A stretch of 64,000 nt of DNA, from the NCBI GenBank assembly GCA_964614655.1, contig CAZTPF010000001.1, positions 62,001-126,000 on the forward strand, in the 5' to 3' direction. The stretch's first letter is position 1, and each line of letters starts with the position of its first letter. Source of the stretch: Casp-actino8 sp964614655. GTDB lineage: Bacteria > Actinomycetota > Acidimicrobiia > Acidimicrobiales > Ilumatobacteraceae. The notes beneath the pieces are model-generated. The model was given only the letters and a program-made list of their open reading frames with translations, was not told the origin of the DNA and searched no databases. This document shows positions 8,289-16,558 of the stretch, one piece after another. A program made the position numbers and the translations under genes.

Positions 8289-8294
8289 AGGGTA
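8289..8294 (-). promoter_or_regulatory. -10 box of DNA methyltransferase gene
   Basis: Minus-strand TACCCT lies 7 nt before the ATG at 8281 with no Shine-Dalgarno sequence, consistent with a leaderless mRNA. Confidence 0.45.
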
Positions 8295-8319
8295 CCGAGG
8301 CATCGGTAATGATGGGACG

Positions 8320-8907
8320 GTGATCGTCTCGCTCGTGCTGCTCCCCGTCGCCTACCTGCTCGGGACTTTCCCGAGCGCGGTGCTGGTCGCGCGGGCACGC
8401 GGTATCGACATCACCACCGCTGGTTCGGGAAACCCGGGCGCGTCGAACGTGAGTCGGCTGCTCGGACGCAAGTTGGGTGTCTTCGTCTTCGTTCTCGACG
8501 GACTGAAGGGCGCGCTGTCGGTTCTGGGCGGTTTTCTCGCCTTCGAATACGCCGGCGCGCTCATGCTCGCCTGTGCCGCCGTGGTGGGCCACGTCTTCCC
8601 GATCACCCGTCGCTTCAAGGGTGGCAAAGGTGTGGCCACGGCCGGTGGCGCGATGCTCGCGCTCTATCCGATCGTCAGCCTCGGCTTGCTCGTGCTCTGG
8701 CTCGCCGTCGTCAAACTCAGCAAGAAGGCGTCACTCGCGTCGCTCGCCATCGTGGTGGGCCTGCCCATCGGTCTCGTGATCGTGGGTCGACCGGCCACCG
8801 AGATTCTCACGACCATCGGTCTCGGAGTGTTCGTGATCTGGCGACATTGGCCCAACCTGAAGCGACTGGTGCACGGCGAGGAGCTCTCGTCGCGACGCAG
8901 CGACTAG
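8320..8907 (+). CDS. plsY: Glycerol-3-phosphate acyltransferase PlsY
   Basis: 195-residue integral membrane enzyme that transfers the acyl group from acyl-phosphate to glycerol 3-phosphate, the first step of phospholipid synthesis. It has the PlsY signatures GSGNPGASNV (about 35-44) and FKGGKGVAT (about 103-111), and four to five hydrophobic spans over the usual length. It starts with GTG 38 bp from the divergent methyltransferase gene; the upstream TAATGA is a weaker -10 candidate. It is housekeeping, and its place within the mycofactocin locus may be chance. Confidence 0.95.
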   Translation: MIVSLVLLPVAYLLGTFPSAVLVARARGIDITTAGSGNPGASNVSRLLGRKLGVFVFVLDGLKGALSVLGGFLAFEYAGALMLACAAVVGHVFPITRRFKGGKGVATAGGAMLALYPIVSLGLLVLWLAVVKLSKKASLASLAIVVGLPIGLVIVGRPATEILTTIGLGVFVIWRHWPNLKRLVHGEELSSRRSD

Positions 8908-8913
8908 ACGAGA

Positions 8914-9747
8914 TCAGGCCAGACCCGGATTCTCCTGCGCGGCCGCCCGCTTCATGCGCTCGACCGGCAACTCGCGCATGTCCTCGTGGGTGAGGATCCA
9001 GAACCGAGAGTTCACGATGGCGTCCATCACCTGATCGGCCACGTCGGTCGCGGGAATTCCTCCTTCGACACCGTCGTGCAGAACCTGATTCATCATGGCG
9101 CTGATCGGATCGACGATGTCCTTCGGCTGTTCGCCGAGTCGGTCGGTCCAGTGCACGTTGCGCATGAGGTCGGTCTTCACGAAACCCGGACACAGCACGC
9201 TGCACGACACACCGGATCCCTTGGCCTGCAGTTCGAGGTACAGGCCTTCGCTGATGGCGACGACGGCGTGCTTGGTCGCGTTGTACGGACCGAAACCGGG
9301 CATGGCGATGAGGCCGGCCATCGACGCCGTGTTCACGATGTGTCCTTCGTTCTGGTCGAGCATGATCGGCAGGAACGAACGGATGCCGTGCACCACTCCG
9401 TAGAGATTGATGTTGACGACCCACTCCCAGACGCTCATCGGCCCGGTCCACTGATCACCGACTCCGGCCACACCGGCGTTGTTGCAGAGCACGTGAGCGG
9501 CCCCGTACTTCTCGAGGGTTCGACGGGCCAACTCTTCCATGCTCTCGCCGAGCGACACGTCGGCCACCACCGGCAGCACGTCGGCACCACCTTCGGCGAG
9601 TTCGGCTTCGGCCGCCCGGAGTTTCACCTCGTCCATGTCGGCCAAGACGACCTTCATTCCGGCTCCGACGAAGCGGTCGGTGAGCGCCCGACCGATCCCA
9701 CTGGCGGCTCCCGTGACCACGGCGACTTTCCCGTTCAGATCTCGCAT
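8914..9747 (-). CDS. Short-chain dehydrogenase/reductase
   Basis: 277-residue classical SDR. The cofactor motif TGAASGIG is near the N-terminus, NNAG is about 85 residues in, and the catalytic Ser (NTAS) precedes the YNATK Tyr-x3-Lys pair near residues 153-157. The ATG at 9747 directly precedes the Rossmann fold, and a -10-like TAGGGT lies 8 nt upstream. SDRs that use a non-exchangeable NAD with mycofactocin are common near mft genes; this one lies between two mycofactocin-system OYE genes, so coupling is plausible, but I see no diagnostic insertion to prove it. It could equally be a general NAD(P)-dependent reductase. Confidence 0.88.
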   Translation of the reverse strand: MRDLNGKVAVVTGAASGIGRALTDRFVGAGMKVVLADMDEVKLRAAEAELAEGGADVLPVVADVSLGESMEELARRTLEKYGAAHVLCNNAGVAGVGDQWTGPMSVWEWVVNINLYGVVHGIRSFLPIMLDQNEGHIVNTASMAGLIAMPGFGPYNATKHAVVAISEGLYLELQAKGSGVSCSVLCPGFVKTDLMRNVHWTDRLGEQPKDIVDPISAMMNQVLHDGVEGGIPATDVADQVMDAIVNSRFWILTHEDMRELPVERMKRAAAQENPGLA

Positions 9748-9755
9748 AGCCGGAC

Positions 9756-9761
9756 ACCCTA
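9756..9761 (-). promoter_or_regulatory. -10 box of SDR gene
   Basis: Minus-strand TAGGGT lies 8 nt before the ATG at 9747. It is one half of a 37-bp divergent promoter shared with the OYE copy 2 gene. Confidence 0.45.
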
Positions 9762-9770
9762 GGCGCGCCG

Positions 9771-9776
9771 TAAGGT
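9771..9776 (+). promoter_or_regulatory. -10 box of FadH/OYE copy 2 gene
   Basis: TAAGGT lies 8 nt before the GTG at 9785, with no Shine-Dalgarno sequence between, consistent with leaderless transcription. Confidence 0.45.
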
Positions 9777-9784
9777 CTCTGATC

Positions 9785-11767
9785 GTGGCCCACAAGTACC
9801 TCTGGACTCCGTTGCAACTGGGTCCGGTGACCACCCGCAATCGCATCGTCTTCTCGGCCCATCTCACCAACTACGCGCGCGACGGCAGACCCACCGAGCA
9901 GCACGCCGCGTACTACGCGGCCCGGGCCGCCGGCGGTGCCGGCCTCATCATCACCGAAGAGCACTCCACCCACCCGACCGACTGGCCCTACGAGAAGTTG
10001 ATCCACGGCTTTCACCGCGACGTGATTCCCGGTTATCGACGTATCACCGACGCGGTCCACCGTCATCGGGTGCCGATCTTCGCCCAGATCAACCACAACG
10101 GCGGTCAGGCCAGTTCGATGTTCAGCCGTCTTCCGGTGTGGGCGCCGTCTCCGGTGGCCGACCCGCTGTTCCGCGAGGTTCCCAAGGCCGTGACCCTCGC
10201 CGAGATCGACGAGATCGTCGCCGGCTACGCACTGGTCGCCGAACATTGCGCCGAGGGCGGATTCGACGGCATCGAACTGCAGTGCAGCCATTCGTCGATC
10301 GTGCGCGGCTTCCTCTCCCCCGCCACCAACAAGCGCACCGACGAGTACGGAGGTTCACTCGAGAACCGAGCCCGTCTCCTCGTTCAGATCGTGGAGGCGG
10401 TTCGCCGGGTGATCGGCAATCGACTCGCCCTCGGTGTCCGTCTCTGCGGCGACGAACTCATCGAGAACGGAACCACCATCGACGAAGCGGTCCGCGTGGC
10501 TGAGATCGTCGAGGCCACCGGACACGTCGACTACATCAACACCTCCATCGGCGTGGCGACGGCGAGCCTGTTCATGATCGAAGCGAGCATGCACATCCCT
10601 CCGGGATACGCCATGTTCATCCCGAGTGCCATTCGCAAAGCAGTCGATCTGCCCGTCGTCGGAGTCGGCCGTTTCAAGGATCCACTGCAGGCCGAGCGCG
10701 CACTCGCCGAAGGGCATTGCGATCTGGTGGGAGTGGTGCGCGGGCAGATCGCCGATCCCGACTTCGCCGTCAAGGCGCGCGCCGGTGCGACCGACGAGAT
10801 TCGTCTGTGCCTGTCGTGCAATCAGGAGTGCGTGGGTCGCATGGGCCTCAACCGCTGGCTCGGCTGCATCGAGAACCCACGAACGGGTCGCGAGCACGAG
10901 TGGGCGGTGACGCAGCACGTGTCGATCTCGCCGACTCCGAAGAACGTGATGGTGGTGGGTGCCGGCCCGGCCGGCTTGCAGGCCGCCATCGCCGCGGCGC
11001 GCAACGGACACCGGGTCACCGTGTACGAGAAGGAATCGGTGGCCGGCGGTCAGGTTCGCTGGGCGGCGAGTGTTCCCAACCGCGCCGAGTTCGGCGACAT
11101 GATTCGCAACCAGTTGAACGAATGCAAGCGCCTCGGCGTCGACGTCGTCTACGACACCGGCGTGTGGCCCGGCCTCGTCGACGAGAAGCGACCCGATCAC
11201 GTGATCGTGGCCACCGGCGCCGAACCGGCTCGCCCGTGGTGGGTCGCCGATCCCGACACCGACGAATCCGCTCGTCGCGTGGTCGACGTGCGCGCCGTTC
11301 TCGACGGAACGGCTCCGCTCGGCGGACCGCAATCGGGTGAGTCGGTCGTCGTGATCGACGAGATCGGATTCCACCACGCCACGTCGGTCGCCGAATTGCT
11401 GGCCGACCGCGGCTGCCATGTCGAGATCACCACACCGGGAATGGTGGTCGGTCAGGATCTCGGCATCACTCTCGACATGGAGAACTGGTGGATCCGCGCC
11501 GGCGCCAAGGGAATCGTGCAGTCGACCGATCTCGTCCCCATGGGATTCGCGAACGGTGAACTCACACTTCTGCATCACCCCACCGGCGCGAACCAACTAC
11601 GTCGCCCCGACTGGGTGGTGTTGGCGGTTCCCCCGCATCCGGTCGAGTGGTTGTACGACCAGTTGAAGGCGGCCGGCACGAGCGTCGAACGAGTGGGTGA
11701 CTGCGTCGCTCCTCGACGGGCTCACGCGGCAGTCGTCGACGGCGAACGCGCCGGTTCGTCGATTTGA
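9785..11767 (+). CDS. Mycofactocin-system FadH/OYE-family oxidoreductase (copy 2)
   Basis: 660-residue paralogue of the OYE enzyme behind mftC. It has the FMN TIM barrel (1-335), four Fe-S cysteines from about residue 341 in the same C-x2-C-x3-C-x11-C spacing, and the nucleotide motif GAGPAGLQ near 392. The barrel segments for FMN binding and substrate (KRTDEYGGSLENRARL) are better conserved than in copy 1, so this copy is closer to canonical FadH-type reductases. The GTG at 9785 is supported by a TAAGGT box and by homology to copy 1. It opens a plus-strand run that continues into DedA, the ETF set and mftEF. Substrate unknown; reduction of an enoate or transfer of electrons to the Fe-S site are both possible. 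Confidence 0.87.
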   Translation: MAHKYLWTPLQLGPVTTRNRIVFSAHLTNYARDGRPTEQHAAYYAARAAGGAGLIITEEHSTHPTDWPYEKLIHGFHRDVIPGYRRITDAVHRHRVPIFAQINHNGGQASSMFSRLPVWAPSPVADPLFREVPKAVTLAEIDEIVAGYALVAEHCAEGGFDGIELQCSHSSIVRGFLSPATNKRTDEYGGSLENRARLLVQIVEAVRRVIGNRLALGVRLCGDELIENGTTIDEAVRVAEIVEATGHVDYINTSIGVATASLFMIEASMHIPPGYAMFIPSAIRKAVDLPVVGVGRFKDPLQAERALAEGHCDLVGVVRGQIADPDFAVKARAGATDEIRLCLSCNQECVGRMGLNRWLGCIENPRTGREHEWAVTQHVSISPTPKNVMVVGAGPAGLQAAIAAARNGHRVTVYEKESVAGGQVRWAASVPNRAEFGDMIRNQLNECKRLGVDVVYDTGVWPGLVDEKRPDHVIVATGAEPARPWWVADPDTDESARRVVDVRAVLDGTAPLGGPQSGESVVVIDEIGFHHATSVAELLADRGCHVEITTPGMVVGQDLGITLDMENWWIRAGAKGIVQSTDLVPMGFANGELTLLHHPTGANQLRRPDWVVLAVPPHPVEWLYDQLKAAGTSVERVGDCVAPRRAHAAVVDGERAGSSI

Positions 11768-11799
11768 TCGATCGACTCCTGTTCGATCGATCACTGCAT

Positions 11800-11805
11800 T
11801 AGAGT
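11800..11805 (+). promoter_or_regulatory. -10 box of DedA gene
   Basis: TAGAGT lies 6 nt before the GTG at 11812; no Shine-Dalgarno sequence is seen. This suggests the DedA gene has its own leaderless promoter in addition to any read-through. Confidence 0.45.
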
Positions 11806-11811
11806 TCGTGT

Positions 11812-12465
11812 GTGCTCGCAGCCTGGGGACCCATCGACGATCTCACCGGCTGGCTGAAGGACATCTCGAGCAACTGGTGGTTCCTCGCCCTCGTGCTCGT
11901 CATCGCACTTCTCGATTCGGTGCTGCCCGTCGTACCGAGTGAAACCACCGTCATCATCGGCGGTGTGGCCGCCAGCGCGGCCGGCGACGGACCGTATCCC
12001 GTCATCCTCGTGATCGTGGCCGGAGCCATCGGCGCCTTCCTCGGCGACAACTTGTCGTACGTGATCGGCTACAGCTTCAGCGACAACGTGCAACGTCGAG
12101 CCGAGAAGAAACCGGCGACGGCCCGCCGACTCGAATGGGCGGCCGACCAGATCGAAGAACGCGGCGGACTGCTCCTCATCACGGCCCGCTTCATCCCCGG
12201 TGGCCGCACTGCACTCACCTTGTCGAGCGGTCTCACCCGTCAACCCCGTCGGTGGTTCGCCGGTTGGGTGGGTGTCGCCGCCTGCATCTGGGCCACCTAC
12301 GCGGCGGTTCTCGGCTTCGCCTTCGGTGAACGCTTCGAAGACGACCACACGCTCGCTTTCGTCCTCGCGTTCGTGGCCGCTCTCTCGATCACCCTGCTGA
12401 TCGAGGTGGTGCGCTGGTATCGCAAACGGCGTCGCAAGGTGGCCGCCGAGCGCGCCGCCGTCTGA
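11812..12465 (+). CDS. DedA-family membrane protein
   Basis: 217-residue polytopic membrane protein of the DedA (VTT/SNARE-associated) family, implicated in lipid flipping and membrane-potential maintenance. It has hydrophobic spans near 23-60, 65-90, 155-180 and 185-205, and the family motifs GAxxGDNLSYVIGY and RFIPGGRT. The basic tail KRRRKVAAER should stay in the cytoplasm. It lies 44 bp after the OYE gene and 72 bp before the ETF alpha gene; a role in the mycofactocin system is not indicated by sequence. Confidence 0.9.
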   Translation: MLAAWGPIDDLTGWLKDISSNWWFLALVLVIALLDSVLPVVPSETTVIIGGVAASAAGDGPYPVILVIVAGAIGAFLGDNLSYVIGYSFSDNVQRRAEKKPATARRLEWAADQIEERGGLLLITARFIPGGRTALTLSSGLTRQPRRWFAGWVGVAACIWATYAAVLGFAFGERFEDDHTLAFVLAFVAALSITLLIEVVRWYRKRRRKVAAERAAV

Positions 12466-12524
12466 CCCTTCGAAACCTCCCCGACCGTCGGGTTCCGACC
12501 GGCCCTCTCCGACGGATGCTGACC

Positions 12525-12530
12525 TAACCT
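12525..12530 (+). promoter_or_regulatory. -10 box of the ETF-mftEF operon
   Basis: TAACCT lies 7 nt before the ATG at 12538. This spacing favours that ATG over the GTG three bases earlier and suggests a leaderless operon running through mftF. Confidence 0.5.
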
Positions 12531-12537
12531 GGCGGTG

Positions 12538-13482
12538 ATGAATTCGCAGGTCGGCCTGGTCGCGGTGATCCCGGTGCGCGACGGCGTCGTGCCGGCCGGA
12601 GGTCTGGAGACCCTCGCCGAGGCCGACGGCTTCGCCGTCCTGGTGGGCACCGAACTCGACACTGCGCTCGACGCCGTCACGGGGGTGGCTCGTCACCTGA
12701 TCCTCGCGCCCACCTCGTCGTGCGCCTCGCGGAATCTCGCCGAGGCCGCCACCACTGCGGTGATCGGTCACGCTCCGACGTCGTCGGTCGTGGTGCCGGC
12801 CTCACCCGACGGTCGCGACATGGCACCGCTTCTCGCCCGTCGACTCGAACGCACCCTGATCGCCGGCGCAACCGAGATCGAGACGCATCGCGTCCGGGCC
12901 GCCCGTCACGGCGGATTGTCGATCGCCCAGTTCGACGTGCACGAGCCGTTCGTGGCCACCCTGCAACCCGGTGTGCGAGGGGTCGAACACCTCGAACTGC
13001 CCCAGCCCGAGATCGTGAGACTCGACGTCACCGATCACACGAGCACGGCGGTCACGACCGTCGAAGTGCAGCCACCCGACGTCTCCACCATGGACCTCGC
13101 CGAAGCGCCGCGCATCGTGGGCGGCGGTGCCGGACTCGACGGAGAGTCCCGTTTCGCCCTGCTCGCCGAGGTCTCGGCCGCCCTCCACGCGTCGATGGGC
13201 GTCACGCGTGTGATCACCGACCGAGGGTGGGTGTCGCACGAACGTCAGATCGGCACCACCGGCGTGGTCGTCGATCCTCGTCTCTACATCTCGTTCGGAA
13301 TCAGCGGAGCCGTTCAACACACGAGCGGACTCGGACAACCCGATCACATCGTGAGCGTCAACACCGACGCGCACTGCCCGATGATGCAGATGTCCGATCT
13401 GGCGGTGGTAGCCGACGCCAACGCCGTTCTCGACGCCCTCGCCGAACGTCTCGCCGTCCGAACCGAACGAGGTGTGGCGTGA
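12538..13482 (+). CDS. Electron transfer flavoprotein alpha-subunit-like protein (mycofactocin-associated)
   Basis: 314-residue ETF alpha/FixB homologue. The C-terminal FAD domain (about 195-310) shows the family blocks: a glycine-rich RIVGGGAGLDG start, the TDRGW segment, the GxVV-P-LYISFGISGAVQH stretch that binds FAD, and VSVNTD followed by the DLAVVAD end. The N-terminal half is divergent, as usual for this subunit. The ATG at 12538 is favoured by a TAACCT box 7 nt upstream; a GTG at 12535 is possible. It is the first gene of a tightly overlapping set with FixC-, FixX- and ETF beta-like genes, then mftE and mftF, so it probably accepts electrons from the mycofactocin-linked dehydrogenases or OYE enzymes (inference). 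Confidence 0.87.
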   Translation: MNSQVGLVAVIPVRDGVVPAGGLETLAEADGFAVLVGTELDTALDAVTGVARHLILAPTSSCASRNLAEAATTAVIGHAPTSSVVVPASPDGRDMAPLLARRLERTLIAGATEIETHRVRAARHGGLSIAQFDVHEPFVATLQPGVRGVEHLELPQPEIVRLDVTDHTSTAVTTVEVQPPDVSTMDLAEAPRIVGGGAGLDGESRFALLAEVSAALHASMGVTRVITDRGWVSHERQIGTTGVVVDPRLYISFGISGAVQHTSGLGQPDHIVSVNTDAHCPMMQMSDLAVVADANAVLDALAERLAVRTERGVA

Positions 13483-14795
13483 ATTCGACCCGCTCGCACG
13501 ACGCCGACGTCATCGTGGTGGGCGCCGGACCGGCCGGATCGTGCGCGGCACTTCAACTCGCCCGATCCGGACGACAGGTGATCCTCGTCGAACGCGGTCC
13601 GTTCCCGGGCGCCAAGAACATGTACGGCGGTGTCGTGTATCCGCGCATCCTCGACGAACTCGTTCCCTCGTGGTGGGAGACCGCACCCGTGCAGCGCTGG
13701 GTCGTCCGCCGCTCCACCATGATCCTCTCCGAGACCGGAGCCCTCACCGTCGACTACCGCAATCCGGCCTGGGGCCAACCCCCGTACAACGGCGCCACCG
13801 CCTATCGACCCGACTTCGACAACTGGTTGGCGCAACAGGCCGTCGACGCCGGCGCCACCCTCGTCACGTCCACCACCGTCACCGGACTGCTGCGCGATGC
13901 CGGTGGGCGCGTGACTGGCGTGCGCACCGACCGACCCGACGGTGATCTCACGGCACCTGTCGTCATCGCGTGCGACGGTGTCAACAGCTTCCTCGCCAAG
14001 GAAGCCGGCCTCTACCCGCACACCGATCCGGCCAACTTCACACTCGGCGTCAAAGAAACCCTCGCTCTACCCAAGCACGTGATCGACGAGCGCTTCAACG
14101 TTCGCGACGACCAGGGTGTCGACATCGAGATCCTGGGCGGGACCTCGGGAGTGAACGGCGGCGGATTCGTCTACACCAACCTCGACACCGTGTCGCTCGG
14201 CGCGGTTCTGAAGCTGCCCAAGCTCGCCGCCCAGTCGAAGCGACCCGAGGAGATCATCGCCGGGCTGAAGAGCCACCCGGCCATCGCTCCTCTCGTCGAA
14301 GGCGCCGAGGTGAAGGAGTACTCGGCCCACGTCATTCCCGAAGCCGGATTGTCGATGATGCCCACCATGGTCGCCGACGGTTTGCTGGTCGCCGGCGACG
14401 CCGCCGCGCTGTGCCTGGCCGCCGGCATCTGGCTCGAGGGTGTCAACTTCGCCATGGCGAGCGGCATGTACGCCGCCCAGGCCGCTCACGACGCGCTGGC
14501 GCGCAACGACGTCTCGAAGCGCGGCCTCGGTTCGTACACCGAACGCCTGAACGCCACCTTCGTATTGCGCGATCACAAGAAGCTGCGCAAGATCCCCGGT
14601 CTCGTTCTCTCCGATCGCGTGCAGCAGAAGTATCCGAGTTTCGTCACCGGTGTTGTCGACCGCGTGTTCCGGGTCGACAACCCGTCTCCGAAACCGGGTC
14701 TTCGTCGGATCGTGCGCGAAGAGCGCAAGAAGGCCGGCATCGGACTGCTCGACCTGCTGAAGGACGGCTGGACCGGTATGAGAGGATTCGGCTGA
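13479..14795 (+). CDS. FixC-like ETF:quinone oxidoreductase flavoprotein
   Basis: 438-residue FAD protein of the FixC/ETF-QO family, which moves electrons from ETF to membrane quinone together with a FixX ferredoxin. The FAD-binding motif GAGPAGSCAALQLA is at about residues 14-27. Further FixC features are the PGAKNMYGG block, the GVKE segment, the second FAD motif GDAAAL near 306 and the GVNFAMASG stretch. GTG at 13479 overlaps the ETF alpha stop (GTGA), and the end overlaps the ferredoxin ATG by one base. The larger frame that starts at 12720 is a shadow of the ETF alpha gene. Membrane association would be peripheral, with the quinone being menaquinone in this lineage (inference). Confidence 0.93.
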   Translation: MNSTRSHDADVIVVGAGPAGSCAALQLARSGRQVILVERGPFPGAKNMYGGVVYPRILDELVPSWWETAPVQRWVVRRSTMILSETGALTVDYRNPAWGQPPYNGATAYRPDFDNWLAQQAVDAGATLVTSTTVTGLLRDAGGRVTGVRTDRPDGDLTAPVVIACDGVNSFLAKEAGLYPHTDPANFTLGVKETLALPKHVIDERFNVRDDQGVDIEILGGTSGVNGGGFVYTNLDTVSLGAVLKLPKLAAQSKRPEEIIAGLKSHPAIAPLVEGAEVKEYSAHVIPEAGLSMMPTMVADGLLVAGDAAALCLAAGIWLEGVNFAMASGMYAAQAAHDALARNDVSKRGLGSYTERLNATFVLRDHKKLRKIPGLVLSDRVQQKYPSFVTGVVDRVFRVDNPSPKPGLRRIVREERKKAGIGLLDLLKDGWTGMRGFG

Positions 14796-15103
14796 TGCAG
14801 ATCACCCGCGACACCAGGTGGCCCGAGATCTCGTTCGAAGAGCGCATCGGCACCGCCGAGTTCCGCATCCACGAACGCGCCCACATCGTGGTCGACGGCG
14901 ACACGTGCCGGGGCTGCTCCACCCGCGAGTGCGTGACTGCGTGTCCGGCCAATCTCTTCGTGCCGACGAGCGACGGCGGCATCCTCTTCAACTACGAGAA
15001 CTGCTTCGAATGCGGCACCTGCTACATGGTGTGCAACAAGGAGGGTGCGATCAGCTGGTCGTACCCCGAAGGCGGTTTCGGCATCGTCTTCCATCGGACG
15101 TGA
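14795..15103 (+). CDS. FixX-like ferredoxin
   Basis: 102-residue ferredoxin-like partner of the FixC protein. It has two cysteine groups: C38, C41, C46 and C50, then C70, C73, C76 and C80, the latter ending the FECGTCYMVC block. FixX and the ETF-QO C-terminal domain usually bind one 4Fe-4S cluster; the eight cysteines here could allow two. The ATG overlaps the FixC stop by one base. It is expected to relay electrons between FAD of the FixC subunit and quinone. Confidence 0.93.
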   Translation: MQITRDTRWPEISFEERIGTAEFRIHERAHIVVDGDTCRGCSTRECVTACPANLFVPTSDGGILFNYENCFECGTCYMVCNKEGAISWSYPEGGFGIVFHRT

Positions 15104-15107
15104 CGTC

Positions 15108-15893
15108 GTGACGGTTGCGGTCTGCCTGAAGTGGGTCACACCCGTCGGTGCGAGCGACGATCGCTTCGCCGGCGTGTCGGCAGCCGATCAGGCCGCGCTC
15201 GAGTCGGCTCTCGTCTGGGCCGAGAATCGCAGCACCGACGTGACGGTAGTGACCGTCGGTCCTCTCGGAGCCGAACGTGCACTCCGCGACGCCCTCGCCT
15301 GCGGCGCCACCCGAGCCGTTCGTATCGACGCCGATCCGAACGCCGCCAGTGTCGACGTCGCTCGTGTGGTGGCCCCTCATGTGGCCGACGCCGATCTCGT
15401 GTGGTGCGGCGACTACTCGCTCGATCGGGGCTCCGGATCGTTCCCCGCTCATCTCGCCGACGTCCTCGGTGTCGAACAGGCCCTCGGACTCATCGGCATC
15501 GACGACGAGGGCACCGACGGCCGACTGCGCGCCGTGCGTCGACTCGACGGCGGCCGACGCGAAATCCTGTCGATCACACCACGCGCCGTGCTGTCGGTCG
15601 AGGGATCGGTCGCCCGATTGCGTCGTGCTCCGCTGCGCGCGCTCCTCGCCGCCGATCAGCAGTCGATCGACGTGCACTCGGCTGGCCTCCACGGCGACGA
15701 ATTGGTCCTGGTCCCCTATCGCCCTCGAGCGCGGGTCCTCGCCGCGCCGTCGGGCGTCAGCGCGCTCGATCGAGTGCGAGTGCTCACCGATGCCGGATCG
15801 GCACCGGCACGAGCCGAGACCGTCGAGTTGCCTCCCGACGAAGCGGCCGACCGCATCATCGACGCATTGCGCGATTGGGGCTACCTGACATGA
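15108..15893 (+). CDS. Electron transfer flavoprotein beta-subunit-like protein (mycofactocin-associated)
   Basis: 261-residue ETF beta/FixA homologue with the N-terminal VAVCLKWV motif, the AADQAALESAL helix, the VTVVTVGP strand, and the AL-GA-TRAVRIDAD region that in ETF beta binds AMP or the second flavin. GTG at 15108, five bases after the fixX stop, was chosen because the family begins at this point; its end overlaps the mftE ATG by 4 bases. The gene order alpha-FixC-FixX-beta, all overlapping or nearly so, and the direct join to mftE tie this electron carrier to mycofactocin maturation genes. Confidence 0.9.
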   Translation: MTVAVCLKWVTPVGASDDRFAGVSAADQAALESALVWAENRSTDVTVVTVGPLGAERALRDALACGATRAVRIDADPNAASVDVARVVAPHVADADLVWCGDYSLDRGSGSFPAHLADVLGVEQALGLIGIDDEGTDGRLRAVRRLDGGRREILSITPRAVLSVEGSVARLRRAPLRALLAADQQSIDVHSAGLHGDELVLVPYRPRARVLAAPSGVSALDRVRVLTDAGSAPARAETVELPPDEAADRIIDALRDWGYLT

Positions 15894-16558
15894 CGTCGGC
15901 CGAGGTCGCCGCACTCGACGCGCCGATCCTCCTCGTGCCGGTCGGATCCTTCGAACAGCACGGACCCCATTTACCTCTCGACACCGACACGCTCATCGCC
16001 GTGCAGTTGGCCTGGGAAGCCCAACGTCGACTCGACGTCGACTCGATGATCGGCCCTCCGATCACGGTCTCGGCCAGCGGCGAGCATCAGGGATTCGCCG
16101 GCACGCTGTCGATCGGCACCGAGACCACGGCCGCCGTGCTCGTCGAAATCGTGCGATCGGCCGACTGGGCGAGTGGTGTGGTGTTCGTGAACGGACACGG
16201 AGGAAACGCCGACGCCTTCGCTCGTGCCCGGGAGGTGTTCGCCCGCGAGAGCCGTCGTGTTCTGGTGTGGTCGCCGAGCGCCGATCCCGACGACGACGCT
16301 CACGCCGGTCGAACCGAGACATCGGTCATCGCCCATCTTCATCCGGGCACCGTTGACTGGGAGCGCGTGGCACCTGGCAACACCGCACCTGTGTCGGATC
16401 TCTTGTCGTCGATGCGCGAGGGCGGCGTCGGCGCGGTCAGCGCGTCCGGTGTCCTCGGCGACCCGACCGGAGCCGATGCCGAACTCGGAGCTCGCATCTT
16501 CGAGCGTTGGAGTGTCGATCTGGTCGATGCGATCACGACATGGAGCGCTCGATCGTGA
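15890..16558 (+). CDS. mftE: Mycofactocin precursor peptide peptidase MftE
   Basis: 222-residue creatininase-family metallopeptidase that cuts the modified Val-Tyr unit (AHDP) off MftA. Metal-binding signatures are visible: GSFEQHGPHLPLDTDT (about 19-34), GEHQGF (about 64-69), NGHGGN (about 103-108) and the later Glu in RTETS. ATG overlaps the ETF beta stop (ATGA). It is separated from mftABC by about 11 kb, whereas the usual order has mftE close to mftC, so the locus is split by the redox module. Confidence 0.94.
   Translation: MTSAEVAALDAPILLVPVGSFEQHGPHLPLDTDTLIAVQLAWEAQRRLDVDSMIGPPITVSASGEHQGFAGTLSIGTETTAAVLVEIVRSADWASGVVFVNGHGGNADAFARAREVFARESRRVLVWSPSADPDDDAHAGRTETSVIAHLHPGTVDWERVAPGNTAPVSDLLSSMREGGVGAVSASGVLGDPTGADAELGARIFERWSVDLVDAITTWSARS

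Noticed and set aside
9762..9769. GGCGCGCC palindrome in the SDR/OYE divergent promoter as an operator
   Set aside because: A GC-only 8-mer is common by chance at this base composition and no second copy is nearby.
12720..13478. N-terminal extension of the FixC-like gene
   Set aside because: Arg-rich low-complexity shadow of the ETF alpha gene; the FAD-binding motif starts right after the GTG at 13479.
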